A DNA stretch of 64,000 bases from Calonectria ilicicola (lineage: Eukaryota > Ascomycota > Sordariomycetes > Hypocreales > Nectriaceae): contig CP085831.1 in NCBI GenBank assembly GCA_020809705.1, forward strand, positions 3,720,001-3,784,000, written 5' to 3'. Below are positions 26,078-39,510 of this stretch, in pieces. The translations under genes were made by a program, and so were the position numbers. Each line of letters opens with the position of its first letter. Position 1 is the first letter of the stretch. Below the pieces are notes generated by a model. It was not told the origin of the DNA and made no database searches. It saw nothing but the letters and a program-made list of their open reading frames with translations.

Positions 26078-29000
26078 CTATTTAAGATCTACTAGGCTGT
26101 GCTTTATCTTCAACTCTAGAATAACAAGATCCGTAAGCCCTCTAACATTTTTCGCCTTGGCTAACTTGACGGCTGGAACCTTGATGCGACAATGTTTGCG
26201 CAGCCAACTGTGAATCTCGATGGCCATGAGGGAGTCCACTCCAATGTCGCCTGCGTCCTCACCAAGATCCATCGGATCGGCCTCGCCAGAATAAGTCTGG
26301 ATCAAGATGCCGAGTTCATGTAGGAGGATATCTGAGCAGGACGGCTGCAATAGGATTTGTGGATCCTCCTCCACATCTGCAGCCCATTGAACGATAGTAT
26401 CGGTGTCTGCAGTTTGGCATTCTCCCGAGCTTGAATCCTCATTGCCAACGGCCGCAAATCGCCGATCATTGCGGAATGCCGCCTGCGTTTTCGTGATTGC
26501 CCCTCGCATACCACAAATCAGGCGACCCGGGTTGTAATCTTCGGTAGGAAGAACAGACTCAGCTTCTATGATTGCAGCCTCGACGATTTGGAGAACTTCC
26601 CGCTCCGTTAGCAGAGAGTCAACCATGTTGCGATATCTCTTCAACATGACTTCATCTTCGCTAACAAAACCGATATCTCTCACGCCACCAAGCTGAATCA
26701 CACTTGCAGGAAAGCCTGCAAGGCGAATGCTCTTGATAAAGGAGTCTAAGAAAGAGTTTGCAGCAGCATAGTTGGCTTGCCCAGCATTTGAACATAAGCC
26801 AACAATGGAACCAAAAGCTATCAAGAAATCGAGTTTTTGGCTTTCCAGTAATTTGTAGAGATTTCTTATCCCCTCGACCTTGGGGGCTAGTCCACCACTC
26901 CATTCATCGTATGTCATGTCTCCAAATCTTTGGTCCTATCATGATGTTAGCCCTGCCATTTCCCCGACAGATTTATGGAGTCACCAACCATGAGGTTCAT
27001 GGCAAGCTGGACCACTCCAGCTATTCGCCCATGCGAGCTATCAATCGCTGTTTGGACATCATCAATATTAGTAACACTGCCCTTTACCAACTTAACTGTA
27101 CAACCCATCTCCTCAAGCTCTTTAACATGATCGTCAGAGCGGGGGGTTGTGCCAGCTGATCGAGAAAGAAATATCAAATTCCTGGCCCCCTTCTCGACCA
27201 TCCATCGGGAAATGGCAATACCAAGGCCTCCAAGTCCTCCAACGAGAAGGTATGTAGACTCGGAGGAAAAGGTGACGGATCTCTCGAGCGCCGAAGCTGG
27301 AAGTTGATCCGTATCTTCTGGCATTTTGATAAGAATCTTGCCGATGTGCTGGCCGCTTTGCATTTTTCTGAACGCGCCTTGAACATTTTGTGCGTCAAAA
27401 ATGTTCTGTTCCTGGATCGGTTTTAACTCGCCCCGCTGAATGTGCTCCAGGGTCCGCCGCATCATGCTAACGAGATTAATTAAGTCATGGGATACCTTCT
27501 GGGGGGCGTAGTTTTACGTACCTCCCAAGTTTCTCGGGATTCCGGATGATCATCTGGTTCAAATCCACACCAAAGAAAGCTCTATTGTCAAGGAAAGGAT
27601 TCATTTCCAGTTTTCCGCGTCCCATCATGTCTCTTTTACCAATATCGATCATCTTACCGAATACGGCAACACATTCCCACGAAGCATGAAGGCCCTCGCC
27701 AGATAATGAATTCAACACCAAATCAACTCCACGCCCATTGGTTGCGTTCAAAACACCTTGCTTGAAGCTTGTGTCTCTGGAGTTGAAAATGCGATCTAAG
27801 GGTATGTCTTGGTTTTCTACAAGATATTGCTTCTTGATTTCGCTCCCGACAGTGGCAAAGATCTATCAAAAACTGGTTAAAAGGTTTGAATTCAGGGTTG
27901 GTAGCAGTGAGTACATACCTCTGCGCCTACCATCTTGCATACTTGAATTGCAGCCAATCCCACTCCGCCACAGGCTGAATGAATCAAAACAGACTGATAT
28001 AAAGTTAGTTTAATTACTCCAATTATAATTTTTGATTGACTTACCTGGCCTTTGGCCAACTGCCCAAGGTCTAATAGCGAGTAGATTACCGTGCTATACA
28101 CGCACGGAATAGTGGCAGCATCCTCGGAAGAGACATACGGCGGGAGTTTCATGCAATGAGCACTTGGGATAACAACCACGCTTCTTAATAGAGCCGAACC
28201 CAACAAAATAACCCGATCTCCTGGCTGGAACTCTTGGTGATGCGGGCCGGGCCCTACGCTGCGGACTATTCCCACACCTTCCAGTCCGAGATGATCGGTG
28301 TCGCCTAGAAAACCCATGGCAACCATCATATCCTGGATCAAGTCAATACACATGACGTTTTGATGCCTGTAGTTAACAAACCTTGAAATTCAAGCCAACT
28401 ATTTGGACATCAATCTGAATCTCTCCATCTTTTGGAGAATGGCTCTCTACTTGGGCCCATTGTAGCGTATCCAATATTCCCAGAGAACCGACCGTGAGCT
28501 TCTTGCAAATTTCTGGCGACGCAGTGACCGCTTCCTGAAGGTGGAATGAAGTCTTTGGGTAGTACCGACTGGTGAAGACAGCGTCATCTTGAGCCGAGTA
28601 CTCATAGTCAGGCTCCAAACCCATGTCTATCATCGACTGATATTTTCGATGAACGTTAATAAGAGACTGTAGCGTACTTTGGCTGCAGCTGCTCATCTCA
28701 AATGTGGCAAAGTGTAGCGCGAATTCCACCCGCATTGTACGCGCAAAACCTAATGTTAGTGCCCATCGTGGATCCTTGCAATGCATTTGAATATCTGGGG
28801 TTAGCCATAGGACACTTTTCGGCGAGTTTTTAATGAACTCTCGGAAGGAGAGAAAGGTTTCCTCTGATATGCCATCAAGGAAAGGCTCGTCCAATTCCAG
28901 CAGTGCCACCACGGTTTGGTTTGCTGGAATGTTCTCAAGCGTGAACCATTCCGCTTTGTATCCAGCGCCGGTAAAGGCTTGCTCCACCATTTTTGCACCC

Positions 29001-32000
29001 TCACTAATAGCCCCCTCATATAAAAGGGCAACTTGCCTCTCTGTGGGATCGTTGACAAGGGTTCTCGATATCATAAATCCCATAGAATGATATGGGGGGA
29101 GTATGTCATAAGTCTTTGCCTCCAAGCCAGTAAAGCCGGCGGAGAGGAGCTCTTCATGCCATCTGTCAAGCGAGATGTGAGGCTTGTCCACACGTCCATC
29201 TGCCTCCCCAAGCCACCAACCAGGAAGTAGGCCCTAGTGAACATTAACGATTGGTCAAATAACCCTTGGTGCCGCAACTGACCAATGGCGCATCGAATGC
29301 AATGTGGTCTATATTCTAATGTGAGCTGATTCTCCAGAGATAGCACTGCAGTCGTTGTGGAGACTCACCTGCACACATTTCCATTAGGACTAAGTATCCT
29401 CCCGGCACCATTAATTTGCGAACATTTTCAAGAGTTTGCTTCAAAAATGGAGTTGCGTGCAAAACCTGGGCTCGTCAGTCCAATCCCAATGGCAGAAATG
29501 CTGGTTTAGAAAGGTCAAAAAGAAAGCGACTTACGTTGCCGCAGACAATCATGTCATACGCTGCGGCCTCAAAGCCTTGCTCGATCGGGTCTTTTGTGAT
29601 GTCAAGAGTTTTAAAGTGAATATTAGTGTACTGAGCGAAGTCCTTTTTGGCTGCCACGAAGAAAGCGGATGAAATATCAGTGTAAACATATTCATAATAT
29701 TTTCTGGGACTGCCAGGCGCATGCAACCCCTCGAGAATACAGGTGGTCAATGTTCCCACACCAGCACCAACCTCCAGGATTCTCATGGCGGGTCTTGAGT
29801 GACCTAACTGAGACAGAAATGGCTTGAATGGCGGCGTGGTTGCGCCGATGAGGAAGTTGTGCCATTTTTCATCATCCAACATGACCTCGAGGGGCGATAC
29901 TGATCCTTTGTACACATCCACCATTCGGCTGAAGACTTTGTCTGCAAATTCGTGTTGGGCGGCATGAACGGAATTCCGGCTTATGAAATCTTTGTGAATA
30001 GCCTCATAAATCTTGGTTTGCTCTTCTCGCCCTAGGTTTATCCATTGTTGCGCCTGTGGAATCCTAGCGTATTGGCCTAATTTGGCTTCGTTGATTCGGG
30101 CTGCCAGCCAATTCTTATGCTTGATCAAGTGTGGCTCGCTCGGTGTTATGTCTTTGATAGAATCATAAACGTCAATGATTCCAAAGAGGGTCATTTCTTC
30201 CATAAGTTGAAGATCTGTCACTCTTGGCAGTTGAGTTTCCACTAATCCTTGCAAGGAAGGTAAGAGCTCTATATCAGGCTGCCACTCGATATGACACAGC
30301 GTCGGGTCTTGTATGGTGGCCTCATCTGTCACAAACTCAAAACTTCTCGCGCCGTGAATAGCAACAAAAGTTTGACCATTTTCAAAGGCTGAAACTTGGC
30401 CAAAATGAGGACCATCATTGTCTTCAACCACTTTGGCTTGAGCAGTCAAACCCTGCCCATGATAAGGGACAACGGTGATGCTTTCGATCGAAATCGGGAT
30501 TGCGACCTTGTCGAGAGAACGAGACATTCCCCGTGTAAGTGCCACGGCGAGAAGTTCTGGAAGCCTCAATGTTAGTACGTACAACAGCACTGACTAGAGG
30601 TGGTTACACTCACGTAAACAGCTATCAAGCAAAGTTGGATGTACAGCAAATGCCGTGACATCTGGGACATTTTCTCCGGCATGCACTGTTGATGCAGACT
30701 TGCGCTCCGTTGGATGTGCTGTGATATCCTTCATGCCCTGGAACTCATGACCATAGCTTAATCCCAATCTTCCAAAGTAATCATACCACTTGGAAGAGTT
30801 TACCTTTCGCGTAAGTGGCGGCCAAACTTCAGGGCTGCTGTTAGCCTCAGGAGCCTGAGAAGCCCTGACCAGTCCAGAGCAGTGCTTTGTCCAATTTCCG
30901 CCTGAATTAGAACATACTTTAAATTCATACCACTCCGAATCAAGCACATCAGTCAGTCTCTCCGGCCTCAAGGTAGTGATGACCTCAAGACCCTTGTCCT
31001 CATCCAGAACCATGGCGTGCCTGATGAATAGATTTCGGATTTCGTAACCTGTGTCGATGCCTGTGACCTGACGGATTGCCTCCCCAATTGCCGACACGTG
31101 GCCTACACCGGGATATATTATGTCGCCAGCGAACTTGTGATCAATGAGCCACGAGCTTTCCTCGAGACGAATGATATTTCGCCACGTCGGCTCAATATCG
31201 CCAGATTCAGGAACACGAGACCCCAATAGCTCGTGATGAGCATGTTTCCGCAGTCTCCAAGATTTGGAAATTGCGCTCTCATTCCAAAACCTTTGAGAAT
31301 GGTCCCAGGGATATGGTGGAAGGTCAGTCAAGATATGTCCCGGATCAGGATTGACTGCGAGCAAGTTTATCAATAAACCTTTTTGAAACAATTGGCCAGC
31401 TGTTTCAATTATACTGATTGCTTGGTTCTGGTCCTTGTTGAGTGTCGACACGTACTGAGGCATGGGTTCAACCGATGCTTTTTGAAATATCTGGCGCAAA
31501 GGGCCAGCAAGCGGACAATGAGGTCCTATTTCTATGAAGCACGATGGGCCCCTGGGGATGGCCTTCAATGCCTCTTGAACGGCAGTTGAAAAGAGCACTG
31601 GAGACTCTAGGTTCTTCCTCCAATACGATCCGTCCAGCACATCGCATTCCGAAACAGCTCGCCCAAGTACAGTAGAAAACATTGGGATTTGGGGGACGCC
31701 ATACTCAGCCTGGCTTTCTAGCGCGGCCTCCAAATGCTTTCCTACGTCTGCCATCATATCTGTAATCTAGTTAGGTATTGCCATCTTGGAGATGTGGATA
31801 TTCATGGATACTGACGAGAATGATAGGCAACGTCCACATCCAGGCGTCTTGTGTAAGTGTCGGGCTGAGTATCGTTGATTCGGCGCAGTACTCGGGAAAG
31901 AATATCCTCCTCGCCGGATATCACGATGCTGTTTGGGCTATTTTCGCATGCTACCACGACACCTTCTTCCAAAAGTTCGAGAGCGGCATCACGTCCTATC

Positions 32001-34391
32001 CCAATGGCTGCCATACCACCTGCCCGAGTGTGATGCTTCGTGGTTTGACCACGATAATATGCGACAGCAATTGCATTCTCTGCCGTCATAGCCTTCGCAG
32101 CGTATGCGGCAGCCATTTCTCCACTAGAGTGACCGATGACGGCTGTTGGGTGAATATTCCATGAAGCCAGGAGGTTTACCATCCCAATCTGTATGGCGGC
32201 GCACAAAGGCTGGGCATATTCAGCTTTGAGCACCTCTTCGCCTCCACTCGATAATTTTTCTGCCATTGTAACTCAGTAAAGGATTCACGGTTTATTCGGC
32301 ATGAAATGATACACACCTTCCAGGGTCCATGACGGAGGATCAGGAAGCGATTGCAAAGCTCGGTCCATGCGTTGAATATCACCTCGGAAACCTTGAAATG
32401 TTTTAATCAGTTCTTTTCCCATGCCATGCCATTGGGCTCCTTGGCCTGTAAAAACGAATACAACTGAAGAGGGCGCTGTGGCTCGTGCTGTTCCTTGCTG
32501 GAAAGTGCTTAGTTCCGTCTCCTCGCCCGGAACAATAGCAAACGCTCGGTAGTGCTCATGATCACGGCGAGATGCGAGCGTATAAGCTAAATCCTGAACT
32601 GTAGCTTTACCAGCTTTTAAGTATTCAGTGAGAAGCTTGGTCCTATCTTTGAGAGAGGCAACACTCAAGGCAGAAGTAACAAGAAGCCTGGGGGAAGGTG
32701 ACTCAATACATATGCTATTGCCGTTTGCTGCCCCCGTGTGGAGCCGAGCGGACTCCAAGATAGCCTAGCATTGTTAAATTTCTCACATATTGATAATACG
32801 AGGTAGGTTTGGGGACTTACGTGGGCATTAGAGCCACCAATACCGAAGCTGTTTACGCTCACACGCTCATCTCGATCTTCTGGCCATGGTAGAAGCTCTT
32901 CCGGTACTCGTAGCTTGCCTTCTTTGAACGGAACTAGACATTTCTCCGTTAGACCCCTCAATCGAACACAGCTTAATGGGCTAGCGCCATAGTAAACGTT
33001 GATCTGACAGGTTCAACCTACTCTTTGGATTGGGCTTGTTGAATCTCATGTTCGGAGGTATCAACCTCTTTTCTAGGCATAGCACGGCCTTAATGATACT
33101 CGTGAGCCCAGAAGCCCCTTCTGAGTGACCGACGTTTGGTTTCACCTGGAAATGTCAGCACCTGTTTCAGCAGAGTGAATCAACCTTTGCACAAACAGCG
33201 CTTATGTAGACTCCATTTCCATCGAAAGCCTGCGCGATGGCTGTTGTCTCTACCACATCACCAGCCTGTGTGCCTGTGCCATGTGCCTCGAAAAGAGCTG
33301 TCCTTGCGATATCGGTGATGCCGGCATATCTGTATGCCTTGCGAATCAGATCTTCCTGCATTTCAGTGCTTGGCTTCGCCATCTTTGTGTTCTGCCCGTT
33401 GGAGTTGATCATGGTCGAACGAATCACAGCACGGATTGGATCGCCATCTCGAATAGCATCGTCCAGCTTTTTTATATACACGGCATTCACTGCTTCAGCA
33501 CGAGCAAACCCATTTGCGTCCTCATCAAATGTTCTGCATTCGCCATCTGGCGACAGAACCATATTCTCTGACATGGCTGTGGTCATCGTTGGCGTTAGGA
33601 TGAGACTTGATCCTGTCACAATGGCAGAGGAACAGACGCCAGAACCAACAGCTTGGCATGCCTCATGCAGGCCTACCATGGAAGCGGAACACGCAGCTTT
33701 GATCGTTAAGCTGCGTTCGATATTAGTGACGGCTTCAACACCCAAGCCCAAGACAATCATACCTAGGACCGCGTAGGTCGTACTCATAAGAGATTCGGTT
33801 GGAGAGACAGAAGTCGTTGACGCCAAAAACATGGGTTCGGTCCATTAAGAGGGGGTCTTTGAGCGACAGCTCCAAGCTGTCTTCCCCAAATGTTCCAACG
33901 TAAACACCAATGTCCTTTCCACGCCAACTAGTTTGTCCTGCATTCTCCATGCACTCCCACACAACCTCAAGTAGTAACCTCTGCTGAGGGTCTGTGATAC
34001 CACGTTGATTTTTTATTGATCTGTAGATGGCTGGGTCGATGGCGGTGAAGTCTTCGTCAAGAAAGAACCCATGCCTGGTTTTGATTGATCGGGGACGGTC
34101 AGAGTTGTAAAAAGCGTCAACGTCAAATCTGTCTTTAGGTATTTCAACCTTGAGATCTCTTTTGTTGAGCAGAAGCTCCCAGAAATCTTCTGTTGACCTG
34201 ACATTCCCTGGAAGTCTCAAGCCCATTCCGACAATGGCAATTGGTACCATTGAAGAAGCGGTATTAGTGGAAGCGGTCTCAATTCCATCCCCGTTCACAA
34301 CAGGGGAGCTGTTTGGGATACCCTCTTGTTGGGCAAATGGTGTAGGCTCGAAATGGTTTGCGCCATTGCTAGCCTCAGGAATGTCACCCAT
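26078..34391 (-). CDS. Highly reducing type I polyketide synthase (KS-AT-DH-MT-ER-KR-ACP)
   Basis: About 2,500 residues. KS from 34247: DPQQRLLLE, active Cys in KAACSAS near 33690. AT: FTGQGAQ and GHSSGE (about 32125). DH: HxxxGxxxxP as [10 protein letters not shown] and the acid in [11 protein letters not shown]-methyltransferase: [11 protein letters not shown] at 29788-29760. [25 protein letters not shown] near 27250, catalytic Tyr in [19 protein letters not shown], attachment Ser at 26233-26231. There is no thioesterase, as usual for this class. Introns: 33711-33762, 33146-33196, 32934-33021, 32765-32820, 32260-32316, 31760-31815, 30557-30613, 29466-29534, 28333-28381, 27994-28044, 27863-27918, 27467-27521, 26936-26988, plus two between 29233 and 29369 where no canonical splice keeps the frame. 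It would make a reduced, possibly C-methylated polyketide; the product is unknown. It diverges from the P450 gene. Confidence 0.95.
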
Positions 34392-35655
34392 GATGGCGAG
34401 TAAAATTACGAATTGAATGAAGTACTTGGACTCAGCGCTTATTCCGTGCTCCCATGAAATGTAATGCGACCTCAGAGAGGAGTCGAATGAATAGTCGAGA
34501 GGACAAGGAAACCAAAAATCTTGCGAAAGGGTTATAAGGGGACGAGGGCTCCGCTAATGGCTTTAAAATGCGCTATTACGTGGAACCAGCATAGATCAAC
34601 GTACTATGATAGTAGCGCGACCTCTGGCGTCAACTGAAGGCTGAAGTCGCTTCCCGACCCAACTCCGAATCTTTCAGCTTGTGTCTTGGATTCGATGTTA
34701 CATACAATGCTTGTCGGCCCTAATGTCATGTTGAATACGAGATCTATATTCGATGACGTTGATTGGAAGACCATGGACGCTTGGTTGCATGGCCCGCGCG
34801 CACCCACTTGCTAGTCAGCTGAACGGAAACAACATGGGTGCGTGCCGTGTTCTCAAGGATACACATCACATTTGGGAAGCCTCGTCTGAGGCTAATGACG
34901 CCACACGCTTGGAAGCTTGGCAATGCGTCGTGTAAATTCACTAAATTTCCAGTTTTTCATTAACTGCGTCTACCAGGTACTGAGTTTGACCCCATTAGGT
35001 CTCACTCTCACTGCGCACTAACCTGCTGCATACCAATACCTGCAACTCAGATTGGCTGTTCAGTTCAGCCCCTCACAATAGTCTGCGTGTTCCACCAAAC
35101 AGCTGTCACCAATGACACAACTATAGCATAATATATGTATGCACTTCATCCATTATCAATCAATCGACTGTATCATCATCAACTGCATTATAAGGAGTTA
35201 ACTCTATTATAAAGACGTTGTGTCCTGGTCCCTTTCATGTGACGTATGCACTCCTCTGGCTTTCCTCCCTCCACTCTATCGCTTTCCTCCCATCTTTCAG
35301 ATCTTTCGGAGCTATCGGAGCTGTCCTTTCATATTGTTCTTTGCTTTTTCTGTGACTCTGACCAAGTGGGGCAGTCTCCCATTACCTCCTATCATCGCTG
35401 CTGAGATACACCCCCAGGTTGCATTGCATCCTGATGGCTTTGGTTGATCGCTTGTTATGGGTTATCCGATGAGTGTGTTTGTCACAAAGCGGCAACTTCT
35501 GGAGGCATTTGGCGGATCATCAAGCCACCGCAATTTGTTCTATCCAATCAGATGTAGGCCAATATTGCACTACCCAATGGGAGTGTGCCACTTCACTTTT
35601 GATGCGGCCAGAACTGTCACGTCACCTAACTAGTCCTTGTTAAAAAGACCTCGCA

Positions 35656-35691
35656 GCAACTTCCGTGGCAACTTCCGTGACAACGTCCGTG
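35656..35691 (+). repeat. Three tandem 12-bp repeats (GCAACTTCCGTG)
   Basis: Two perfect copies (35656-35667 and 35668-35679) are followed by one with two changes (35680-35691). Each carries a CCG triplet, the half-site that Zn2Cys6 regulators commonly bind, spaced about one helical turn apart. It lies about 285 bp upstream of the P450 start. A binding-site array is an inference. Confidence 0.7.
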
Positions 35692-35738
35692 CGCGTGATT
35701 GATATGCGCTGCTAATGCTAAACGAGAAACATACTAGT

Positions 35739-35821
35739 CGTAGCGGATTGTGGCGTAACATGTCGGCACCGAACTCGGTGAAACAATGCCTGCCGCCTGC
35801 GTTTAATTGCAATCCGCTACG
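35739..35821. repeat. 12-bp inverted repeat, about 60-bp spacer
   Basis: CGTAGCGGATTG at 35739-35750 is matched by its exact reverse complement at 35810-35821. Each arm contains a CGG/CCG triplet. It lies about 155 bp before the P450 start codon. Confidence 0.8.
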
Positions 35822-35974
35822 AGTGTAGCATGAATAGTGTATTCCGTAGATCTTCAGACACACCATTGATTTTACCATTACCCTCGAGTCCTCCCCAGAC
35901 CTTAATCCCAGCATCTAGTTGAGGCCTACATCGTCACCTTCGAAGAGCAAGCCCTCGGGTGCCACTCTTGCACA

Positions 35975-37778
35975 ATGGACGCCATCACAAGCCTTCTGCA
36001 AGAGTACAGCGCACTCCTGTGCTATTCAGCCCTCGCTATTCTCTTTTTTCTCAGCTCCGTTGTCTTTTACCGCCTGAAATTGAGCCCTCTCGCCAAGTTT
36101 CCAGGCCCAAAAATTGCGGCTGTAACTGGCCTTTATGAGCTATACTTTCAGATAATCAGAGGCGGCATATTCACTTGGCAAATCGACCGTCTTCATGAGA
36201 AGTACGGTCCCATTGTTCGGATCACACCATGTGAGATACACGTTAAAGATCCAGACTTCTATGGCACCTTGTATACAGGTCCCGGCAGGCATCGAAATAA
36301 AGATCCGTGGTTCAGCGCCATCACCTATCCACAGTCGCTGTTTTCTACCGAGTCGCACGAGCTTCATCGGCCTCGCAGAAAAGTCCTAAGCGAGTTCTTC
36401 AAGAAGAATTACGTCTATAAACTTGAGCCGCTTATCCAAGCCAACTTGCAGTTACTATGCAAACATTTCTCAGCGGCAGTAAGTAGCGAAAGGACACTGG
36501 AGCTGCATGCAGCCTTCTATTCTTTCACAGTCGATGCCATATCACAGTATGCCTTTGGAACATCCAATGGGTTTCATTATCTAGGTGAACGGGAGATATC
36601 AGATACCTGGAAAACAAGAATCACTTCAATGTTCAACTTCTGCCGCCTGAACAGACATTTTCCATTTCTTTGCATCCTTGCGCGGATTTTCCCGACCTTG
36701 GCATCATTATTGGTTCCTCCATATGGACATGTCTTCCAGATGGAAAACGTATGTTGAAAAAAAAAAAAAAAAAAAGTACCAGTGTCTCCAAGTCTAACAC
36801 AATTTGTCCAGGATGTCAAACATCGAATACGAATGACAGTAGCTGCCCACGGGCGATGCCAGAGCGAGAAGCCCAGAAGCTTCAAATCTGCCAAGCCGAG
36901 TCCAGATATCGTCCAAACCCCGATATATCCAACCATACTAGCTGATCCAACGGTGCCCGCAAGCGAGAAGGAGGTGACGCGGTTGGAAGACGATGCCATA
37001 TTTCTTCTGATTGCGGGTACTGACGCTCCAGGACAAGTTCTCGCCATTACAGTGTTCCATATACTCAACAATCCCACGGTGCTTGACAGACTGAAACGGG
37101 AGCTTTTTTCCGCTATTCCAGAGCCGACTGCAACTCCAGATCTTGCTCAATTAGAAAAACTCCCGTACCTGGTAAGTTTCTTCAGAAATCTCGTGGCACA
37201 CTCGCTAAATAATGTTTAGACCAATGTAATCAGAGAAGGTCTGCGGCTATCATCCGTCGTAACGACGCGCCTGCCCCGCTCAGCTCCAGACGAGCATCTG
37301 CAGTATCGCGAGTGGCACATCCCGGCCGGAGTATGCCTTATCAAAAGTATATGAAAGTCTGTGAACCATGCTAACTTTTGGCTACAGACACTCGTAAGCA
37401 TGTCAACATATTTTATTCTCCGCGATCCAAACATTTTCCCCGAGCCATCTGAATTTCTGCCGGATCGGTGGGATTTATGCCCAGAGCAATTACAAAAGCT
37501 CGAGAAGTATCTTCTTCCGGGCTCAAAAGGCACCCTAGGCTGCCTTGGACAAAAGTAAGCAACCCTTTCCTTCGCTCCATGACCTATCACTTACCTCAGT
37601 TAGCGCCGCGTGGGCTTTTATGTATCACATATTGAGCGCGCTCTTTCGTCGCTTCGAATTATGCTTGCATGATACGACAATGAGGAACGTCGAGATGACT
37701 CGAGACAATTTCATCGGGCAGACAGATGAAGGCATGAATAAAGTTCAAGTAAAAGTCATGAAGGAATACCATGATTAG
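35975..37778 (+). CDS. Cytochrome P450 monooxygenase
   Basis: Exons 35975-36748, 36812-37171, 37220-37330, 37388-37554 and 37604-37778 join in frame to 528 residues. An N-terminal membrane anchor (about residues 13-32) is followed by a proline-rich hinge (KFPGPK). The ExxR motif is EGLR in the third exon, followed by PDRW. The haem-thiolate Cys is about residue 467 (codon 37541-37543). Two motifs are unusual. The haem loop reads GSKGTLGCLG, lacking the usual Phe and Arg of FxxGxRxCxG. The I-helix reads AGTDAPG, where the family normally has AGxDTT. P450s of this kind oxidise cluster intermediates at the endoplasmic reticulum; the substrate here is unknown. It is divergent from the PKS. Intron 1 contains a run of 19 A. 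Confidence 0.92.
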
Positions 37779-39510
37779 CCCGAGGCTAGGTCTCTAACAA
37801 CCCCTTCTTAATCGGGTGGTCAAAGAACCGGCCACAAGCGTAACATAGTAATATTGCTTGGTATTAAATTCTATATCTTTCAAAAGTTCATTTAGTGTCG
37901 CGTAGCTGGAACTGTAAAGGCGTCCTCGTCCGTAGCATCCATCCTCTATAGTCAACGACGGCTAAAGCAGGATAAGTCTCGTCGCCGTTCCCTTAGCGTG
38001 TAATGTGCACAATTCTGGAGTTGTCCCTTGACCTGTTTTTGCCCCTTCCAAGGCCCACAGCGGCACGATTAGCCCCCACAAGCGCCAGGCTAAAGGATCG
38101 AAATGGGCTAGGGTACCTCCCAGTCTAAGACATCGGTGTCACCGGACACTCGCTATATGCAACACGGGTTGTAGCTCCTTTGGGTTTCTAGGAGTGCATG
38201 CTTCGTACCTCGATCAAATGACATTCGATTGAATCCGATTTCCGGGATACATCACTTCACGCCAAATGTTAGAGGCGACTAATGTTCTTGGAGTACATCC
38301 ACTATCTAGTATTTGTTAGTACTAAATATCCTTGAAGGTCCAGTTCTTCAACCCACAGAGGTATCTAACTCGTGCTTGTATAAGCTTAACACACGAAAGC
38401 TTCGCAACAAGGTTCCAACATTGCATCCAATACTTATTGTCGTAGCGCTTGTTCCTCATCATAATGCAGGTAAGACACCATTTTACACATACAACAAGAG
38501 TTAATTACCACAAATAGCGCATGTCTAGCCGGTTGTGTTGTCGGCTAAGCATACCTGCCCAAGATCCCGCTAAACCTGAGGAAGTAGGCATCACTCAACC
38601 AGCCGAGACAGCACCGAGACTAAACTGAGACCACGCTGAACCCCATGCTGCATACTCCATCCGTTTTAAAAAGAATATTGGTTGATGCTGCATATAAGCA
38701 GGGATATCTACACATGTGCGTTGTTTTATTAGAGGACTTGGTTGCTGACGGCTCGCACTAGAGCAAACTATCCATGCTCGTGGACAAATGCATCATACCC
38801 TTGCCCCGAGGTAACAACAGACAATGACATCCACATCCACCAATAATTAATAATATGGATAATGCAGGATTAATTTTGTCGCTCATGAATGCCTAGGTTC
38901 ACATAATAGATTGAAGGAATGTAAGCCCCCAGATATAGCTGGAGTGGTCGTCAACATACTAGTATCCTCAAGGTTTCCCGAAGATTCAGTATTAGGAAGA
39001 CCACTTTGCCACCAGAGTGCTGAGTTTTTAAGCTGCGATTCAAGTTCAAGCCACATCTTCTATATTAGCCCAAATGCATGCCACGCCAATTACCCAGACC
39101 GCTCCGGGTCCAAGCCGTCTCTCGGTGATCAGGCTTGCAGTAGTACAAGCCATCACGTTTCGGCCCATTTTACGGCATAATCTCGCCTGTGGCATGTCAT
39201 TGTTTCTCCTCGCTTGGCCATGGGTCTTGCAAGATGTGGAAACATTGGCTCTAGTTCGCATTTTGGCTTCATTCCAATGGACAAGCGCAGTCGATCATGA
39301 GGCCGTGCTTGTTTCTATGAATCTCACGTGGGCTGATTTAGCAGCCAGCAAGAGTAAAAACGGTCTCTGCCTCGAAATGGCCGATACAAAAGATATAAAA
39401 CGTATGCACTCCTCACTCAGGGTCCATTGCCTAGTACTCACAATCATTCATCAATCCCTGTATAATTCCCATACGGCCACAAATCAAACACATTCGACTC
39501 CTGATCCGCT
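37779..39510. other. Intergenic region, no gene seen
   Basis: About 1.7 kb without a supportable gene. Short open frames (for example 38911-39180) show no family signature and no plausible splicing. The end of the region is the promoter of the HsbA gene; a TATAATTCC lies about 45 bp before its ATG. Confidence 0.5.

Larger units (their letters stand above)
34392..35974. promoter_or_regulatory. Divergent promoter between PKS and P450
   Basis: This 1.58-kb region separates two divergently transcribed biosynthetic genes. It contains CCAAT-type words near 35540-35577, a 12-bp tandem repeat with TTCCG cores (35656-35691) and a 12-bp inverted repeat (35739-35750 and 35810-35821). Open frames here are short and unsupported. 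Shared control of both genes from this region is a reasonable inference. Confidence 0.6.

Noticed and set aside
33237..33776. 179-codon plus-strand open frame opposite the PKS KS domain
   Set aside because: Antisense shadow of the conserved ketosynthase exon.
35220..35447. 75-codon open frame in the PKS-P450 promoter
   Set aside because: No family signature and no conserved context; a chance frame in regulatory DNA.
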